A stretch of DNA of 64,000 nucleotides, from positions 92,619 to 156,618 of the forward strand of contig CAMJHP010000001.1 in assembly GCA_946405575.1 (NCBI GenBank). The letters run 5' to 3'. Position 1 is the stretch's first letter. Each line of letters starts with the position of its first letter. Under the pieces are notes generated by a model, which did no database searches, was not told where the DNA came from, and saw only the letters and a list, made by a program, of their open reading frames with translations. Made by a program: the position numbers and the translations under genes. The stretch is from an uncultured Bacteroidales bacterium. Lineage in GTDB: Bacteria; Bacteroidota; Bacteroidia; Bacteroidales; F082. This document shows positions 34,135 to 42,425 of this stretch, in pieces.

Positions 34135-36384
34135 ATGATTGATAAAAAGAAAAAAACAAAGCAGCAAGGCCAATCAAACGCCATAAAAAATCTGTGGATT
34201 GTCTTCGGATCGGTTCTCTTGTTCATCATTTTGTTCTTCTTTTGCGTCGCAGTTGGCATCTTTGGTACCATGCCCTCTTTCGATGAGTTGGAAAACCCAC
34301 GAACCAACTTGGCCACTGAAATCATCTCCGCAGACGGCAAAATCTTAGGTACTTATCATGTGGAAAATCGCAGCAATGTTCGCTACGCCGAACTCTCGCA
34401 TTATATGCCTGAAGCCCTCATCAGCATTGAGGACGAGCGATTCACCGAACATTCGGGCATTGACGAGAGGGCTCTTTTCCGTGTGGCTTTCGGTGTGCTG
34501 ACAGGACGGAAAAAAGGAGGAGGCAGTACCATAACACAACAGTTGGCGAAAAACCTCTTTCCTCGCGGCGAAAACCTTAGTATTCCCAAACTCGTGTTGC
34601 GCAAGTTCCAAGAATGGATTACCGCAACCAAGTTGGAACACAACTATTCGAAGGAGGAAATCATTGCCATGTATTTGAATACCGTTGCTTTTGGACATAA
34701 TGCCTATGGAATTCGAGCGGCAGCCAGCACATTCTTCGACAAGAAACCCATTGAAATGAACATCCAAGAATGTGCATTAATGGCTGGTGTGGTCAACGCG
34801 CCCACTCGTTATAGCCCAATTCGCAACCCTGAAAACTCGATAGGCCGACGTAATCTTGTCCTCCAAAAAATGGCCGAGAATGGCTTCATCACCCAAACCG
34901 AATGCGACTCCATTTCGCAGATTCCATTGGATATGTCGCACTTTAACATTAGAGACCATAACACAGGCCAAGCCACCTATTTCCGTGAGTTTCTCCGTGG
35001 TGAGCTGAACAATTGGGCAAAAAACACCACCCGAGCCGATGGAACACCTTACAATATTTACCGCGACGGTCTGCGCATTTATACAACCATTGATTCGCGT
35101 ATGCAAAGCTATGCTGAAGACGCTGTCAAGGAGTTTATGGGTAAAGAACTGCAGCCCTTGTTTAATAGCCATTGGAAGGGCTATCGCAACGCACCCTTCT
35201 CCAACTTGACCGCCGACGAAATTGACCATATCCTTGAAACCGCAATGAAACGTACCGAACGTTACCGTTCCCTCAAGAATGAAGGTGTTCCTATTGACTC
35301 CATCAAGGCGGAGTTCAACCGTCCTGTGCGAATGACCGTTTTTTCTTGGGACGGTCCCATCGATACGTTGATGACACCTATGGATTCCATTCGTTATTAC
35401 AAGAAGTTTTTGCAAGCGAGCCTTGTTTCCATAGAGTCTCGTACAGGCCATGTGAAAGCTTATGTTGGCGGTTTGGATTATCGATTCTTCAAATACGACC
35501 ACGTTACCCAAGCACGTCGTCAGGTGGGCTCTACATTTAAGCCATTCCTGTATTCGTATGCTATGGGTGACAGCGAGTTTACACCTTGTACGAAAATCCC
35601 CAACATTCCATACAACATCGAACTTCCCGATGGACGTTTTTGGTCACCGAGCAACGGTGGAGGCGGTGGAGGCGAGATTACCTTAAAGAGTGCCTTGGCA
35701 CAATCCAACAACTGGATTTCGGCCTATCTGATGAATCACTATGGTCCTGAGGCCATCATCACCCACGTTCGCCGCATGGGCGTGGAATCGCCCATCGAAG
35801 CTGTTCCCTCCATCTGTCTGGGTTCCTGCGACTTGAAACTCATAGAGATGGTTGGGGCAATGAGTACTTTCGCCAACAAAGGTGTCTACATCAAGCCTAT
35901 GTTTATCACCCGCATCGAAGATAAGAACGGTAACGTCATCCAACGGTTCACCCCCGAAGAATCGGAGGCCATGAGTGAACTTGCCGCCTACAAAACGATT
36001 GAATTAATGAAAGGTGTGGTGCAAAGCGGCACAGGTGTGCGCCTGCGTTCCTTGTATGGTTTCACCAACCCCATAGCGGGTAAAACGGGAACTACCCAAA
36101 AGAACAGTGACGGTTACTTTATGGGTATCACCCCCGACCTCACTACGGGCGTATGGGTGGGTGCCGAAGACCGCAGCGTCCACTTCCGTTCGACCCGATT
36201 AGGACAAGGCTCCCACACGGCATTGCCTATATGGGCCATTTATATGAAAAAGGTGTACGCCGACAAAAGTCTGAACGTCAGCAAAGGTGATTTTCCTAAA
36301 CCTTACGCTCCTGGTGTGGATTTGAATTTCAACTGTTGGCAGGACGACAGCAATGAAGAAATTGAATTCATCGATGAGTTTTAA
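34135..36384 (+). CDS. Class A penicillin-binding protein 1A
   Basis: 749 residues. One N-terminal membrane helix (LWIVFGSVLLFIILFFFCVAVGIFG) precedes a GT51 glycosyltransferase domain with EDERFTEHSGID (catalytic Glu), GGGSTITQQLAKNLF and the YLNTVAFGHNAYGIRAAA segment. The transpeptidase domain has the SxxK motif GSTFKPF, an SNN motif in AQSNNWIS, and KTGTT. It polymerises and cross-links peptidoglycan. It starts 3 bases after gldH, so it is transcribed with ricT-gldH. Confidence 0.95.
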   Translation: MIDKKKKTKQQGQSNAIKNLWIVFGSVLLFIILFFFCVAVGIFGTMPSFDELENPRTNLATEIISADGKILGTYHVENRSNVRYAELSHYMPEALISIEDERFTEHSGIDERALFRVAFGVLTGRKKGGGSTITQQLAKNLFPRGENLSIPKLVLRKFQEWITATKLEHNYSKEEIIAMYLNTVAFGHNAYGIRAAASTFFDKKPIEMNIQECALMAGVVNAPTRYSPIRNPENSIGRRNLVLQKMAENGFITQTECDSISQIPLDMSHFNIRDHNTGQATYFREFLRGELNNWAKNTTRADGTPYNIYRDGLRIYTTIDSRMQSYAEDAVKEFMGKELQPLFNSHWKGYRNAPFSNLTADEIDHILETAMKRTERYRSLKNEGVPIDSIKAEFNRPVRMTVFSWDGPIDTLMTPMDSIRYYKKFLQASLVSIESRTGHVKAYVGGLDYRFFKYDHVTQARRQVGSTFKPFLYSYAMGDSEFTPCTKIPNIPYNIELPDGRFWSPSNGGGGGGEITLKSALAQSNNWISAYLMNHYGPEAIITHVRRMGVESPIEAVPSICLGSCDLKLIEMVGAMSTFANKGVYIKPMFITRIEDKNGNVIQRFTPEESEAMSELAAYKTIELMKGVVQSGTGVRLRSLYGFTNPIAGKTGTTQKNSDGYFMGITPDLTTGVWVGAEDRSVHFRSTRLGQGSHTALPIWAIYMKKVYADKSLNVSKGDFPKPYAPGVDLNFNCWQDDSNEEIEFIDEF

Positions 36385-36432
36385 ATCTAAAGAGTCGCTG
36401 AGCCAAGCGTCCAATTACAACTTCTAACTACT

Positions 36433-37443
36433 ATGACCTCAAATTTCGTTGATTACGTCAAGATATTCTGCCGCTCGGGCAAGGGTGGCTCAGGCTCTCT
36501 GCATTTCCGTCGTGAAAAATACATCCCAAAAGGCGGCCCCGATGGTGGTGACGGTGGACGTGGCGGTAATGTCATACTGCGCGGTAACGCACAGCTCTGG
36601 ACCTTACTCCACCTGCGCTATACCAAACACATCTTTGCTGGTGATGGTGTGCCAGGAGGCAAAAACCAACTTACAGGTGCCGCAGGTGATGACATCTACA
36701 TTGACGTGCCTTTGGGTACGGTGGCATTTCGTTCAGAAGACCATTCTATGATTGGCGAAATCACGGAAGACAAGCAGGAAGTCGTGCTGCTCAAAGGCGG
36801 TCGCGGCGGTAAAGGCAACGCCTTCTTCAAGACAGCTACTTTGCAAGCTCCCAAATTCGCCCAACCCGGAGAGCCCTGTCAAGAGGAATGGATCACATTG
36901 GAACTCAAGCTATTGGCAGATGTTGGCCTAGTCGGTTTCCCCAATGCGGGCAAATCTACCCTGCTTTCGGTCGTTTCTGCGGCTAAACCTGAGATTGCCG
37001 ACTATCCTTTCACCACTTTGGTACCCAACCTCGGCATTGTCAGCTATCGTGGACATCGGAGCTTTGTTATGGCCGACATTCCCGGCATCATTGAAGGCGC
37101 GGCAGAAGGCAAAGGATTGGGAATTAGATTCTTACGCCATATTGAGAGGAATTCCACCTTATTGTTTATGGTACCTGCCAACACCGAAGATGTAAAAAAA
37201 GAGTACGACATCCTACTCAATGAGCTAAAGAAATACAACTCCGAACTGATGGACAAGGACCGCCTCTTGGCTATCACAAAATGCGATTTGGTCGATGACG
37301 ACACCATCAAAGAAATCAAGAAACACCTGCCTAAGAAAGTGCCACACGTCTTCATCAGCTCTGTAGCCCAACAAGGTATCGATGAACTGAAAGACTTGAT
37401 TTGGCTGACGCTGAACAAAGGAGACGAAGAGGAGGTTTGGTAA
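36433..37443 (+). CDS. obgE: Obg-family GTPase ObgE/CgtA
   Basis: 336 residues. The glycine-rich Obg fold (residues 1-158; for example [14 protein letters not shown]) precedes a GTPase domain with G1 [10 protein letters not shown]3 [17 protein letters not shown]4 TKCD and G5 SSVAQQG. It acts in late 50S ribosome assembly. There is no C-terminal OCT domain, as in other Bacteroidota. It follows the PBP1A gene by 48 bases and precedes the PAP2 gene by 12 bases. Confidence 0.95.
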   Translation: MTSNFVDYVKIFCRSGKGGSGSLHFRREKYIPKGGPDGGDGGRGGNVILRGNAQLWTLLHLRYTKHIFAGDGVPGGKNQLTGAAGDDIYIDVPLGTVAFRSEDHSMIGEITEDKQEVVLLKGGRGGKGNAFFKTATLQAPKFAQPGEPCQEEWITLELKLLADVGLVGFPNAGKSTLLSVVSAAKPEIADYPFTTLVPNLGIVSYRGHRSFVMADIPGIIEGAAEGKGLGIRFLRHIERNSTLLFMVPANTEDVKKEYDILLNELKKYNSELMDKDRLLAITKCDLVDDDTIKEIKKHLPKKVPHVFISSVAQQGIDELKDLIWLTLNKGDEEEVW

Positions 37444-37455
37444 ACTTTTCATCGT

Positions 37456-38031
37456 ATGGAAACTATCTCCACCATCGACTCCAATCTCTTCCTTTTCCTT
37501 AACGGTTTGCATGCCGACTGGATGGACAAGGTTATGATTGCCATCACCCAAATGTGGGTTTGGGTGCCACTATACCTATTATTAATATACTGGGTAGTGA
37601 AGCAATACGGCAAGCGTTGTTGGTGGTTTTTTTTGGCCGTGGGGTTGGTGGTATTTTGCTCCGACCAACTTTCTGCCCATATATGCAAACCATTTTTTCA
37701 GCGATTACGGCCCTGCTATAATGCAAACTTCCAAGGCTTAATCTATCTCCCCAAAGGTCTGGCAGGCGGAAAATATGGTTTCGTTTCATCCCATGCCGCC
37801 AATACTTTTGCTGTGGCCGCTTTTTTGAGTGCCGCACTTCGCAAAAACCGTAATTGGATGGGTGTTGTGCTGTATCTATGGGCTTTTATTTCAAGTTACA
37901 GTCGCATTTATTTAGGATTCCACTACCCCGGCGACATCCTATGCGGTGCCCTCTTAGGCATACTGATTGGAATTATTCTTTGGAAAGTGTTTCACCTATT
38001 GGTAGTAAGGAAAATATGGAAATCAGAATAA
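37456..38031 (+). CDS. PAP2-family membrane phosphatase
   Basis: 191 residues with about five transmembrane helices. The three phosphatase motifs are KPFFQRLRPC, FVSSHAANTFAVA (in place of PSGH) and SRIYLGFHYPGDILCGA. It may be an undecaprenyl-pyrophosphate or lipid A phosphatase; specificity cannot be read. Its 3' end overlaps the convergent SAM-hydrolase-like gene by 9 bases. It is probably transcribed with obgE. Confidence 0.9.
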   Translation: METISTIDSNLFLFLNGLHADWMDKVMIAITQMWVWVPLYLLLIYWVVKQYGKRCWWFFLAVGLVVFCSDQLSAHICKPFFQRLRPCYNANFQGLIYLPKGLAGGKYGFVSSHAANTFAVAAFLSAALRKNRNWMGVVLYLWAFISSYSRIYLGFHYPGDILCGALLGILIGIILWKVFHLLVVRKIWKSE

Positions 38032-38838
38032 TGAATCAGAAGCTGGCATTGTCCTTTCGTCGTAAAACACCACCTTGATAGTTGATTTTAGCTCAATACC
38101 ACAAAGCGAGGCCAACTTGGCTTTGTTTAAGGCGAGTTCAAGATAGCCGTGCGTTCCGAAAATAGCCACTAAATCCACCACATCAACATCCAAATAGCTG
38201 TCCGAGATCTCATCAACAGTATATAGGTCACCTTTTACCATAATAGTGAAGTCACGACCACGACGTTCCTGCTCAAACAATTCTCTGGAGATATTGGTAA
38301 TCAGATTGTCATAAGAATCAATATGCATCACCACGCCTTCGATAGTATTGTCGCGAGCCACGGCACAAAACGCGCCACCAGAATTCAGTTTCAATCTGGG
38401 TTCGCCGATGCTGGAGAGCGGTTCACCTTCAGCCAACATCACTGCAACTTTTGCAAAACGGTCGCGCGTGGCGAACGTAAAGAAATCAGAATCTTGTACA
38501 ACATCAATGCACACTGCCTCATCATATTTTCCGTCAAGGATATGACTGAAAATGCCATTATCAGTGGAAATGAAATACTGACCCTCAGCCTTCACCACCA
38601 CGTGGGGGCATTCTGATGACTCAATCGTATCGACTGCGATAATATGAATCGTTCCAGGAGGAAAACAATGATAGCAATTTTTCAGTGTGAAACCTGCCTG
38701 TGAAACATTAAAAGGCTCGATTTCATGGGTGACATCAATGATGGTTGCACTAGGTAACTTAGACAAAATGGTACCTTTCACAGCCGCAGCATAATAATCT
38801 TTCGTCCCCCAATCGCTTGTTAATGTGATAATTGCCAT
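38023..38838 (-). CDS. SAM hydrolase/chlorinase-family protein (DUF62)
   Basis: 271 residues of the S-adenosyl-L-methionine hydrolase (adenosine-forming) family, related to fluorinase and chlorinase. Landmarks are the N-terminal ITLTSDWGTKDYYAAAVKG (Asp contacting ribose), IDVTHEIEPFNVSQAGF and HIIAVDT, with a C-terminal beta-barrel (DSYDNLITNIS). Most bacterial members hydrolyse SAM to adenosine and methionine rather than halogenate; that is inferred here. Its promoter is divergent from the phoH promoter. Confidence 0.9.
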   Translation of the reverse strand: MAIITLTSDWGTKDYYAAAVKGTILSKLPSATIIDVTHEIEPFNVSQAGFTLKNCYHCFPPGTIHIIAVDTIESSECPHVVVKAEGQYFISTDNGIFSHILDGKYDEAVCIDVVQDSDFFTFATRDRFAKVAVMLAEGEPLSSIGEPRLKLNSGGAFCAVARDNTIEGVVMHIDSYDNLITNISRELFEQERRGRDFTIMVKGDLYTVDEISDSYLDVDVVDLVAIFGTHGYLELALNKAKLASLCGIELKSTIKVVFYDERTMPASDSLF

Positions 38839-38867
38839 CGTTCTCTTGAACTCTATTTGAGATTTTG

Positions 38868-38875
38868 CAAAGGTA
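38868..38875 (-). promoter_or_regulatory. -7 element of the SAM-hydrolase-like gene
   Basis: The minus strand reads TACCTTTG, 29 bases upstream of the ATG at 38838. Confidence 0.5.
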
Positions 38876-38923
38876 TATCATTTATGTCAAACTTACGATA
38901 AGATTTAGGAAAAAAATATTCAT

Positions 38924-38931
38924 TATCTTTG
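38924..38931 (+). promoter_or_regulatory. -7 element of phoH
   Basis: TATCTTTG followed by CG, 41 bases upstream of the ATG at 38973. Confidence 0.5.
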
Positions 38932-38972
38932 CGAGCAATTAAAACCATCATACTTCGACAAACTCAGTACCT

Positions 38973-39950
38973 ATGGCAGAGCAGATTCTTCAGATAGAAA
39001 ATGTTGACCCTAAAGAACTTCACGGACCCAATGACAAGTATTTGGAACTGGTGAAAAGTATGTTTCCCAAACTGAAACTCATCGCACGAGGCGACTTCGT
39101 GAAAGTGATTGGCGATGACGACGAGATAGAGTATTTTACCAACCGTTATGAGACCCTAATGGTGCAATTGGAACGTTTTGGAAAACTGACAGCACAAACT
39201 GTCGAAGACGTGATGATGGCCAGCACAGACAGCGAGTTACAACAAAAAATGTCAGAGGGCGATGTGTTGGTATTCGGTCGAAGTGGCGTGCCTATCAAAG
39301 CCATCACAGCCAACCAAAAGCGTATGGTAACGGCATCAGAACAAAAAGACCTCATCTTCGCCATTGGTCCAGCAGGAACAGGAAAGACTTATACCGCCGT
39401 GGCATTGGCCGTTAGAGCACTTAAAGCCAAGCAAGTACGGAGAATCATTTTGACCCGTCCCGCAGTTGAAGCTGATGAACACCTCGGTTTCCTCCCCGGC
39501 GACTTGAAAGACAAACTCGACCCCTATCTGCAACCGCTTTATGATGCCTTGCGCGATATGATACCATCCACAAAATTAGAGGGTTATATCGAAGACCACA
39601 CCATTGAGATTGCGCCCTTGGCTTTCATGCGTGGCCGCACTTTGGACCATGCTTTTGTCATCCTCGACGAGGCACAGAACGCCACGCGCAGCCAGCTGAA
39701 GATGTTCCTCACCCGTATGGGTCGCTCGGCCAAGTTCATCGTCACTGGCGACATCACCCAAATCGACTTGCCACCCAAGACACCTTCGGGATTGCCACAG
39801 GCTATGGAGGTGTTGAAAGACGTGCGCGGCATCGAGTTCATCTATCTGGACGACAAGGATGTTGTTAGACATAAGCTCGTGACGGATATTATTAATGCTT
39901 ATAAGAAACATCACGAGGGAAAAGAAGAAGAGCAAAACGAATCATTATGA
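38973..39950 (+). CDS. phoH: PhoH-family ATPase
   Basis: 325 residues. The P-loop NTPase PhoH has Walker A GPAGTGKTYTA, Walker B FVILDEAQNAT, and the TRPAVEADEHLGFLPGD and VTGDITQIDLP segments. Members are linked to RNA metabolism (a PhoH-YbeY link is often proposed), but the exact role is unsettled. The stop overlaps the next start as ATGA. In related genomes purC often follows phoH directly; here about 1.3 kb of GIY-YIG, RAYT and REP sequence lies between. Confidence 0.92.
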   Translation: MAEQILQIENVDPKELHGPNDKYLELVKSMFPKLKLIARGDFVKVIGDDDEIEYFTNRYETLMVQLERFGKLTAQTVEDVMMASTDSELQQKMSEGDVLVFGRSGVPIKAITANQKRMVTASEQKDLIFAIGPAGTGKTYTAVALAVRALKAKQVRRIILTRPAVEADEHLGFLPGDLKDKLDPYLQPLYDALRDMIPSTKLEGYIEDHTIEIAPLAFMRGRTLDHAFVILDEAQNATRSQLKMFLTRMGRSAKFIVTGDITQIDLPPKTPSGLPQAMEVLKDVRGIEFIYLDDKDVVRHKLVTDIINAYKKHHEGKEEEQNESL

Positions 39951-40396
39951 ATAGATATTTGACGTTTCTAAACAATTACTTGGGTTGTGAAAGATCAAGA
40001 GACAGACTATATACTGCCTTGGATTTGTTTGAGCATCCGGAACTGATAGATACAGTTAAGCATAAATCAGGGATATATATCATAATGAGTTCCACCCAAA
40101 AATTCCTATATCCATTTGGGTCATCCCCTATTATTTATATTGGTACCTCAAATGATTTGCATCGGCGGTTAAAAGAGCATATCAAATATTACGGAATTGC
40201 TGTCGAACATTTGAAAGACCATACCCGATGGATTTATGGTAGATACAATTATATCATACAATATGGAGGTAAAGTTTATTATATGCTAACTCAAGGACGA
40301 GAGACAAATAAAGCACTTGAAAGCAAAGCATTGGAAGGGTTTTATGACAAATTTGGGGCATTACCTGTTGGGAACGGAGCTTTTTCATTTAGATAA
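39947..40396 (+). CDS. GIY-YIG-nuclease-domain protein
   Basis: 149 residues. The GIY-YIG signature is split as SGIYII and PIIYIG, followed by TSNDLHRRLKEHIKYY, with Arg in the first helix as in active family members. The first 40 residues (LNNYLGCERSRDRLYTALDLFEHPEL) are not recognised. Its start overlaps the phoH stop by 4 bases, so expression may depend on phoH translation. The stop lies 3 bases before the first REP-like palindrome, linking it physically to the RAYT/REP unit. Confidence 0.75.
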   Translation: MNRYLTFLNNYLGCERSRDRLYTALDLFEHPELIDTVKHKSGIYIIMSSTQKFLYPFGSSPIIYIGTSNDLHRRLKEHIKYYGIAVEHLKDHTRWIYGRYNYIIQYGGKVYYMLTQGRETNKALESKALEGFYDKFGALPVGNGAFSFR

Positions 40397-40398
40397 TT

Positions 40399-40413
40399 CA
40401 TCCCGTAGGGATG
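40399..40413. repeat. REP-like palindrome
   Basis: CATCCCGTAGGGATG, a 6-bp stem around GTA, followed by TTCGTTCGGTAAAA. The tail recurs after the copy at 41133. Confidence 0.7.
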
Positions 40414-40446
40414 TTCGTTCGGTAAAAAACAACATAACGTCCATCT

Positions 40447-40463
40447 GCATCCCGTAGGGATGC
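40447..40463. repeat. REP-like palindrome
   Basis: GCATCCCGTAGGGATGC, a 7-bp stem around GTA, located 17 bases before the RAYT start codon. Confidence 0.75.
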
Positions 40464-40479
40464 ACCATAACAAGAGAAG

Positions 40480-40941
40480 ATGCCAAACACATACACACAG
40501 ATACACATACAGACCGTTTTTGCGGTTCAGAACAGGCTCTGCCTGATTGATAAAAGCTGGAGAGATAGGCTTTACCAGTACATCATTTCTATCATACAGA
40601 ACAATGGTCATAAAGTGCTTGCCATAGGTGGTGTTAGCGACCATATTCATATCTTGTTTGGTTTTCGCCCCACAGAATCGTTATCACATCTTATGCAAGA
40701 AGTGAAACGAGATTCATCGGCCTGGATAAACACCAACCATTTGGTTCGAGGTAAATTCTCGTGGCAAGAGGGATATGGTGCCTTCTCATATAGCAAAAGC
40801 CAGATTCCTCGTGTGTGTAATTATATTGAAACACAAGAAGAACATCATAGAAAAAGAACATTTACAGAAGAATACATTGATTTTTTGGAAAAATTTGGGA
40901 TTGAATATGATAAAAGATACATTTTTGAACCCGTCGAATGA
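40480..40941 (+). CDS. RAYT-type transposase (IS200/IS605-like Y1)
   Basis: 153 residues, homologous to the gene at 4240. It keeps the complete HUH motif (DHIHILFGF), the conserved SWQEGYGAFSYS and the candidate catalytic Tyr in CNYIETQEEHH. It lies inside a cluster of four REP-like palindromes of its own core (CATCCCnTAnGGGATG type) plus two tandem 56-bp units. RAYTs process single-stranded REP DNA and may spread these elements. All motifs look intact, so it is likely active. No terminal inverted repeats of a conventional IS are seen. Confidence 0.88.
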   Translation: MPNTYTQIHIQTVFAVQNRLCLIDKSWRDRLYQYIISIIQNNGHKVLAIGGVSDHIHILFGFRPTESLSHLMQEVKRDSSAWINTNHLVRGKFSWQEGYGAFSYSKSQIPRVCNYIETQEEHHRKRTFTEEYIDFLEKFGIEYDKRYIFEPVE

Positions 40942-40951
40942 TTTGATGGCA

Positions 40952-40966
40952 CATCCCTATGGGATG
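40952..40966. repeat. REP-like palindrome
   Basis: CATCCCTATGGGATG, 6-bp stem around TAT, the first copy downstream of the RAYT gene. Confidence 0.7.
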
Positions 40967-40984
40967 CGACCAATCTCTGCATGG

Positions 40985-41096
40985 TTTCTACCGAACGGTT
41001 TTCCCTACGGGAAAAGCCAACGTCGCCACAGGATTCAAATTTTCTACCGAAAGGTTTTCCCTTTTGGAAAAGCCAATGTTGCGACAAGATTCATCT
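40985..41096. repeat. Two tandem 56-bp units with hairpin cores
   Basis: Unit one (40985-41040) and unit two (41041-41096) both begin TTTCTACCGAA. Each holds a hairpin: TTTTCCC-TAC-GGGAAAA in the first, and TTTTCC-CTTT-GGAAAA in the second. A decayed third unit seems to start near 41101. The ACCGAACG part is the reverse complement of the CGTTCGGT tail of the REP copies. Confidence 0.65.
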
Positions 41097-41132
41097 TTAT
41101 TATACCGTATCGTTTTCAAACAGAAATTGCCA

Positions 41133-41149
41133 GCATCCCATAGGGATGC
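41133..41149. repeat. REP-like palindrome
   Basis: GCATCCCATAGGGATGC followed by AACGTTCGGTAAAA. Confidence 0.75.
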
Positions 41150-41181
41150 AACGTTCGGTAAAACATCCAAACAATCCACCA

Positions 41182-41198
41182 GCATCCCGTAGGGATGC
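41182..41198. repeat. REP-like palindrome
   Basis: GCATCCCGTAGGGATGC followed by ACC, identical in its 17-base core to the copy at 40447. It lies 40 bases before purC. Confidence 0.75.
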
Positions 41199-41238
41199 AC
41201 CAACCAAGAACAACATCATAAAACATAAATCGATAAAA

Positions 41239-42183
41239 ATGAACGCATTAACAAAAACCGATTTCCAATTCCCAGGCCAGACCAAGGTCTATCACGGCAA
41301 GGTCCGCGATTGTTATTTCATCAACGACGAATATATGGTGATGGTCGCCACCGACCGCATCTCGGCTTTTGATGTCATCCTGCCCAAGGGTATTCCCTAT
41401 AAGGGACAGGTGCTCAACCAGATTGCCGCCATGTTCCTCGATGCCACCGTTGACATCGTCCCCAACTGGAAGCTCGCCACGCCCGACCCGATGGTCACCG
41501 TGGGCCGCCTCTGCAAGCCCTTCCCCATTGAGATGATTATCCGTGGCTACCTCACTGGCAGCTCGTGGCGTACCTATAAGAGTGGTCAGCACACCATCTG
41601 TGGCGTGCAAATCCCCGACGGCATGAAGGAACACCAGCGTTTCGCCGAGCCTATCATCACCCCGACCACCAAGGCCGAGGAAGGCCACGATGAGGACATC
41701 TCACGCGAGGAAATCATCAGCCGTGGACTCATCAGCGAGAACGATTATGTGCAGATTGAGGACATCACCCGCAAGCTCTTCCAACGCGGCACCGAAATCG
41801 CGGCCAAACAAGGTTTGATCCTCGTCGATACCAAGTACGAGTTCGGCAAAATTGGCGACCAAATCGTGCTAATGGATGAAATCCACACACCCGACTCGTC
41901 GCGTTACTTCATCGCCGACCAGTATGAAGAACACTTCGCCAAGGGCGAGCCCCAGGTGCAACTCTCGAAGGAGTTTGTCCGCGAGTGGCTGATGGCCAAG
42001 GGTTTTCAAGGCAAAGAAGGCCAACAAGTGCCCGAAATGACACCCGAATATGTCAACAGCGTTTCGGAGCGCTACATCGAGCTTTACGAGAAAGTCACAG
42101 GACACAAATTCGAGAAGGCTCCAGAGTCGGAAGACCTTGTGAAACGGATTGAAAACAATGTACTGAATTACTTAAAGTTATGA
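41239..42183 (+). CDS. purC: SAICAR synthase PurC
   Basis: 314 residues. It joins CAIR and aspartate with ATP in purine synthesis. Landmarks are [58 protein letters not shown] and LVDTKYEFG, then [13 protein letters not shown]. It is the longer form common in Bacteroidota. The ATG at 41239 is used; the upstream open frame runs through the REP array and is not coding. Codons here are markedly more C-rich at the third position than in the neighbouring RAYT gene. Confidence 0.95.
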   Translation: MNALTKTDFQFPGQTKVYHGKVRDCYFINDEYMVMVATDRISAFDVILPKGIPYKGQVLNQIAAMFLDATVDIVPNWKLATPDPMVTVGRLCKPFPIEMIIRGYLTGSSWRTYKSGQHTICGVQIPDGMKEHQRFAEPIITPTTKAEEGHDEDISREEIISRGLISENDYVQIEDITRKLFQRGTEIAAKQGLILVDTKYEFGKIGDQIVLMDEIHTPDSSRYFIADQYEEHFAKGEPQVQLSKEFVREWLMAKGFQGKEGQQVPEMTPEYVNSVSERYIELYEKVTGHKFEKAPESEDLVKRIENNVLNYLKL

Positions 42184-42213
42184 AAAATATGCAAAAATAA
42201 TGCATATTTTTCA
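42181..42213. repeat. 13-bp perfect inverted repeat at the purC stop
   Basis: TGAAAAATATGCA (starting with the purC stop codon TGA), 7 bases, then TGCATATTTTTCA. The right arm recurs, complete or nearly so, at 42233 and 43619. Confidence 0.65.
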
Positions 42214-42225
42214 GTGCTTTTTTCA

Positions 42226-42251
42226 GGTAAAGATGCATATTTTTCACGAAA
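42226..42251. repeat. 26-bp direct repeat, left copy
   Basis: It begins GGTAAAGATGCATATTTTTC and is identical over 26 bases to 43612-43637. The similarity extends more weakly about 35 bases further left in both copies. Together they bracket the ATPase gene. Confidence 0.8.
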
Positions 42252-42253
42252 CA

Positions 42254-42288
42254 AACATTGCCATAAACAGTGGCAATGTTGTTTTTTT
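42254..42288 (+). terminator. Rho-independent terminator after purC
   Basis: AACATTGCCA (42254-42263) and TGGCAATGTT (42271-42280) form a 10-bp perfect stem followed by GTTTTTTT. Confidence 0.85.
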
Positions 42289-42338
42289 GCCTTCAAAGAA
42301 TGTATCAGACAGAAAAAAGACCTATAAAAAAACATTGA

Positions 42339-42394
42339 TTTTGGTGAATAAAATCACCAAAAATTATAATATTTGGTGAATCGAATCACCAAAT
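42339..42394. promoter_or_regulatory. Paired operator-like dyads before the ATPase gene
   Basis: TTTTGGTGA-6-TCACCAAAA (42339-42362) and ATTTGGTGA-6-TCACCAAAT (42371-42394) share the half-site TTTGGTGA. Their centres are 32 bp apart, about three helical turns. The second covers the expected -33 region. Confidence 0.65.
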
Positions 42395-42398
42395 TTAG

Positions 42399-42406
42399 TA
42401 TTTTTG
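42399..42406 (+). promoter_or_regulatory. -7 element of the ATPase gene
   Basis: TATTTTTG followed by CAC, 19 bases upstream of the ATG at 42426 and directly after the second dyad. Confidence 0.55.
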
Positions 42407-42425
42407 CACGGTAAAAAGGCAAATT

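Noticed and set aside
40399..41198. CRISPR array
   Set aside because: The repeats are short palindromes at irregular spacing with RAYT tails; no unique spacers of constant length and no cas genes.
40981..41238. N-terminal extension of purC
   Set aside because: The frame runs through REP palindromes, and the family start fits the ATG at 41239.
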